A program made the translations under genes and the position numbers. Of a DNA stretch of 8,653 nucleotides, positions 8,241 to 8,653 are shown one piece after another. Origin of the DNA: Gammaproteobacteria bacterium. GTDB taxonomy: Bacteria; Pseudomonadota; Gammaproteobacteria; GCA-001735895. Position 1 is the first letter of the stretch, and the number at the start of each line of letters is the position of its first letter. The stretch lies in NCBI GenBank assembly GCA_015494335.1, contig WGBK01000005.1, forward strand, positions 1 through 8,653, in the 5' to 3' direction. The notes beneath the pieces were generated by a model. That model was not told the DNA's origin. It made no database searches and saw nothing but the letters and a program-made list of their open reading frames with translations.

Positions 8241-8653
8241 TTACTCGGCCACCTTGTAGGTGGTGTCGATGCGCGTCACCGGCTCGTAGGCCTTGCCCTT
8301 CTTCTTCGCCTTCAGGGTGGCCTTCTTCTCGTCCTTGTCGATCCAGAACAGGCCGCCGGTCATCTCGTCGAAGGGGCCTTCGATCACCAGCCCGCCGAGG
8401 CGCGTGGCCGGAATCTCGGGCATCTTCAGCCAGCGCCAATAGGCCATGCGCACGAAGGGTACATCGAGGCGCGGAATCCAGGCACTCTGGTCGTGGATAA
8501 GCTGCTGGATCTGCTTGGCCAGCGTAGTGCGTTCCTCGACCGTCAGCGCGGAGCGATAGGCGTCGATCAGGCGATCCATTTCCGGATCGTCGGTATTGGT
8601 GAAGTTGTTGGTCTGCGGCTTGTGGGCAGTGGCCGAGTGGAACTGCCCCCAGT
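8241..8653 (-). CDS. Family-5 ABC substrate-binding protein, C-terminal fragment
   Basis: The gene runs off the right edge; 136 residues are visible (codons down from 8651), ending in TAA at 8241-8243. FTNTDDPEMDRLIDAYR followed by an amphipathic helix with the Q-I-Q-Q-L-I-H-D-Q-S-A-W-I-P pattern is the usual C-terminal lobe of SBP_bac_5 peptide- and nickel-binding proteins. The closing part (VPFVRMAYWRWLKMP, then GGLFWIDKDEKKATLKA) resembles the YejA-like branch more than OppA itself, though that is a judgement from memory. The last 35 residues are unusually lysine-rich. It would be periplasmic or lipid-anchored; the signal peptide is outside the window. First of three tightly linked genes with oppD and oppF and hence the likely source of substrate specificity. 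Confidence 0.88.
   Translation of the reverse strand, partial: WGQFHSATAHKPQTNNFTNTDDPEMDRLIDAYRSALTVEERTTLAKQIQQLIHDQSAWIPRLDVPFVRMAYWRWLKMPEIPATRLGGLVIEGPFDEMTGGLFWIDKDEKKATLKAKKKGKAYEPVTRIDTTYKVAE

Overview
The window is a GC-rich, densely packed chromosomal segment that reads like a gammaproteobacterium. The grounds are an AvtA that matches the enterobacterial enzyme motif for motif, a DUF3149 microprotein of the beta/gammaproteobacterial kind, and a CHASE2-type class III cyclase preceded by an FHA protein. I see no rRNA, tRNA, CRISPR array, insertion sequence, phage gene or integration site. The genus cannot be fixed from the sequence alone.

Left part (1-2744, all + strand): the last 63 residues of an FHA-domain protein; a short spacer with a perfect 9-bp inverted repeat; a 740-residue membrane-bound CHASE2-adenylate/guanylate cyclase; then a 134-bp spacer with several short repeats leading to a 42-residue, single-membrane-segment DUF3149 protein that is too short to show up in ordinary ORF calling. 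The FHA protein and the cyclase look like one signalling unit (phosphothreonine recognition plus cyclic nucleotide synthesis).

Middle (2806-6035): avtA (valine-pyruvate aminotransferase, - strand) converges on the DUF3149 gene and diverges from a 608-residue outer-membrane-type lipoprotein (+ strand). The lipoprotein has a carboxypeptidase-regulatory-like repeat, a FAM171/CILP-like beta domain ending in HFSWWN, and two Ig-like modules. The 161-bp divergent spacer is the only obvious shared control region.

Right part (6038-8653, all - strand, transcribed right to left): the 3' end of a family-5 substrate-binding protein, then oppD and oppF ATPases of a peptide-type ABC importer, spaced 4 bp apart and overlapping by 4 bp. 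No permease lies between binding protein and ATPases. Behind oppF is a 243-nt open frame with clear coding codon use but no credible start codon; it stops 2 bp from the stop of the convergent lipoprotein gene. It is probably a gene remnant or a frameshifted gene.

Most of the window is ordinary housekeeping and transport. The parts that deserve a second look are the start-less frame after oppF, the uncharacterised lipoprotein, the DUF3149 microprotein with its repeat-rich upstream region, and the hairpin between the FHA gene and the cyclase. I found nothing I would call a new defence or mobile system.
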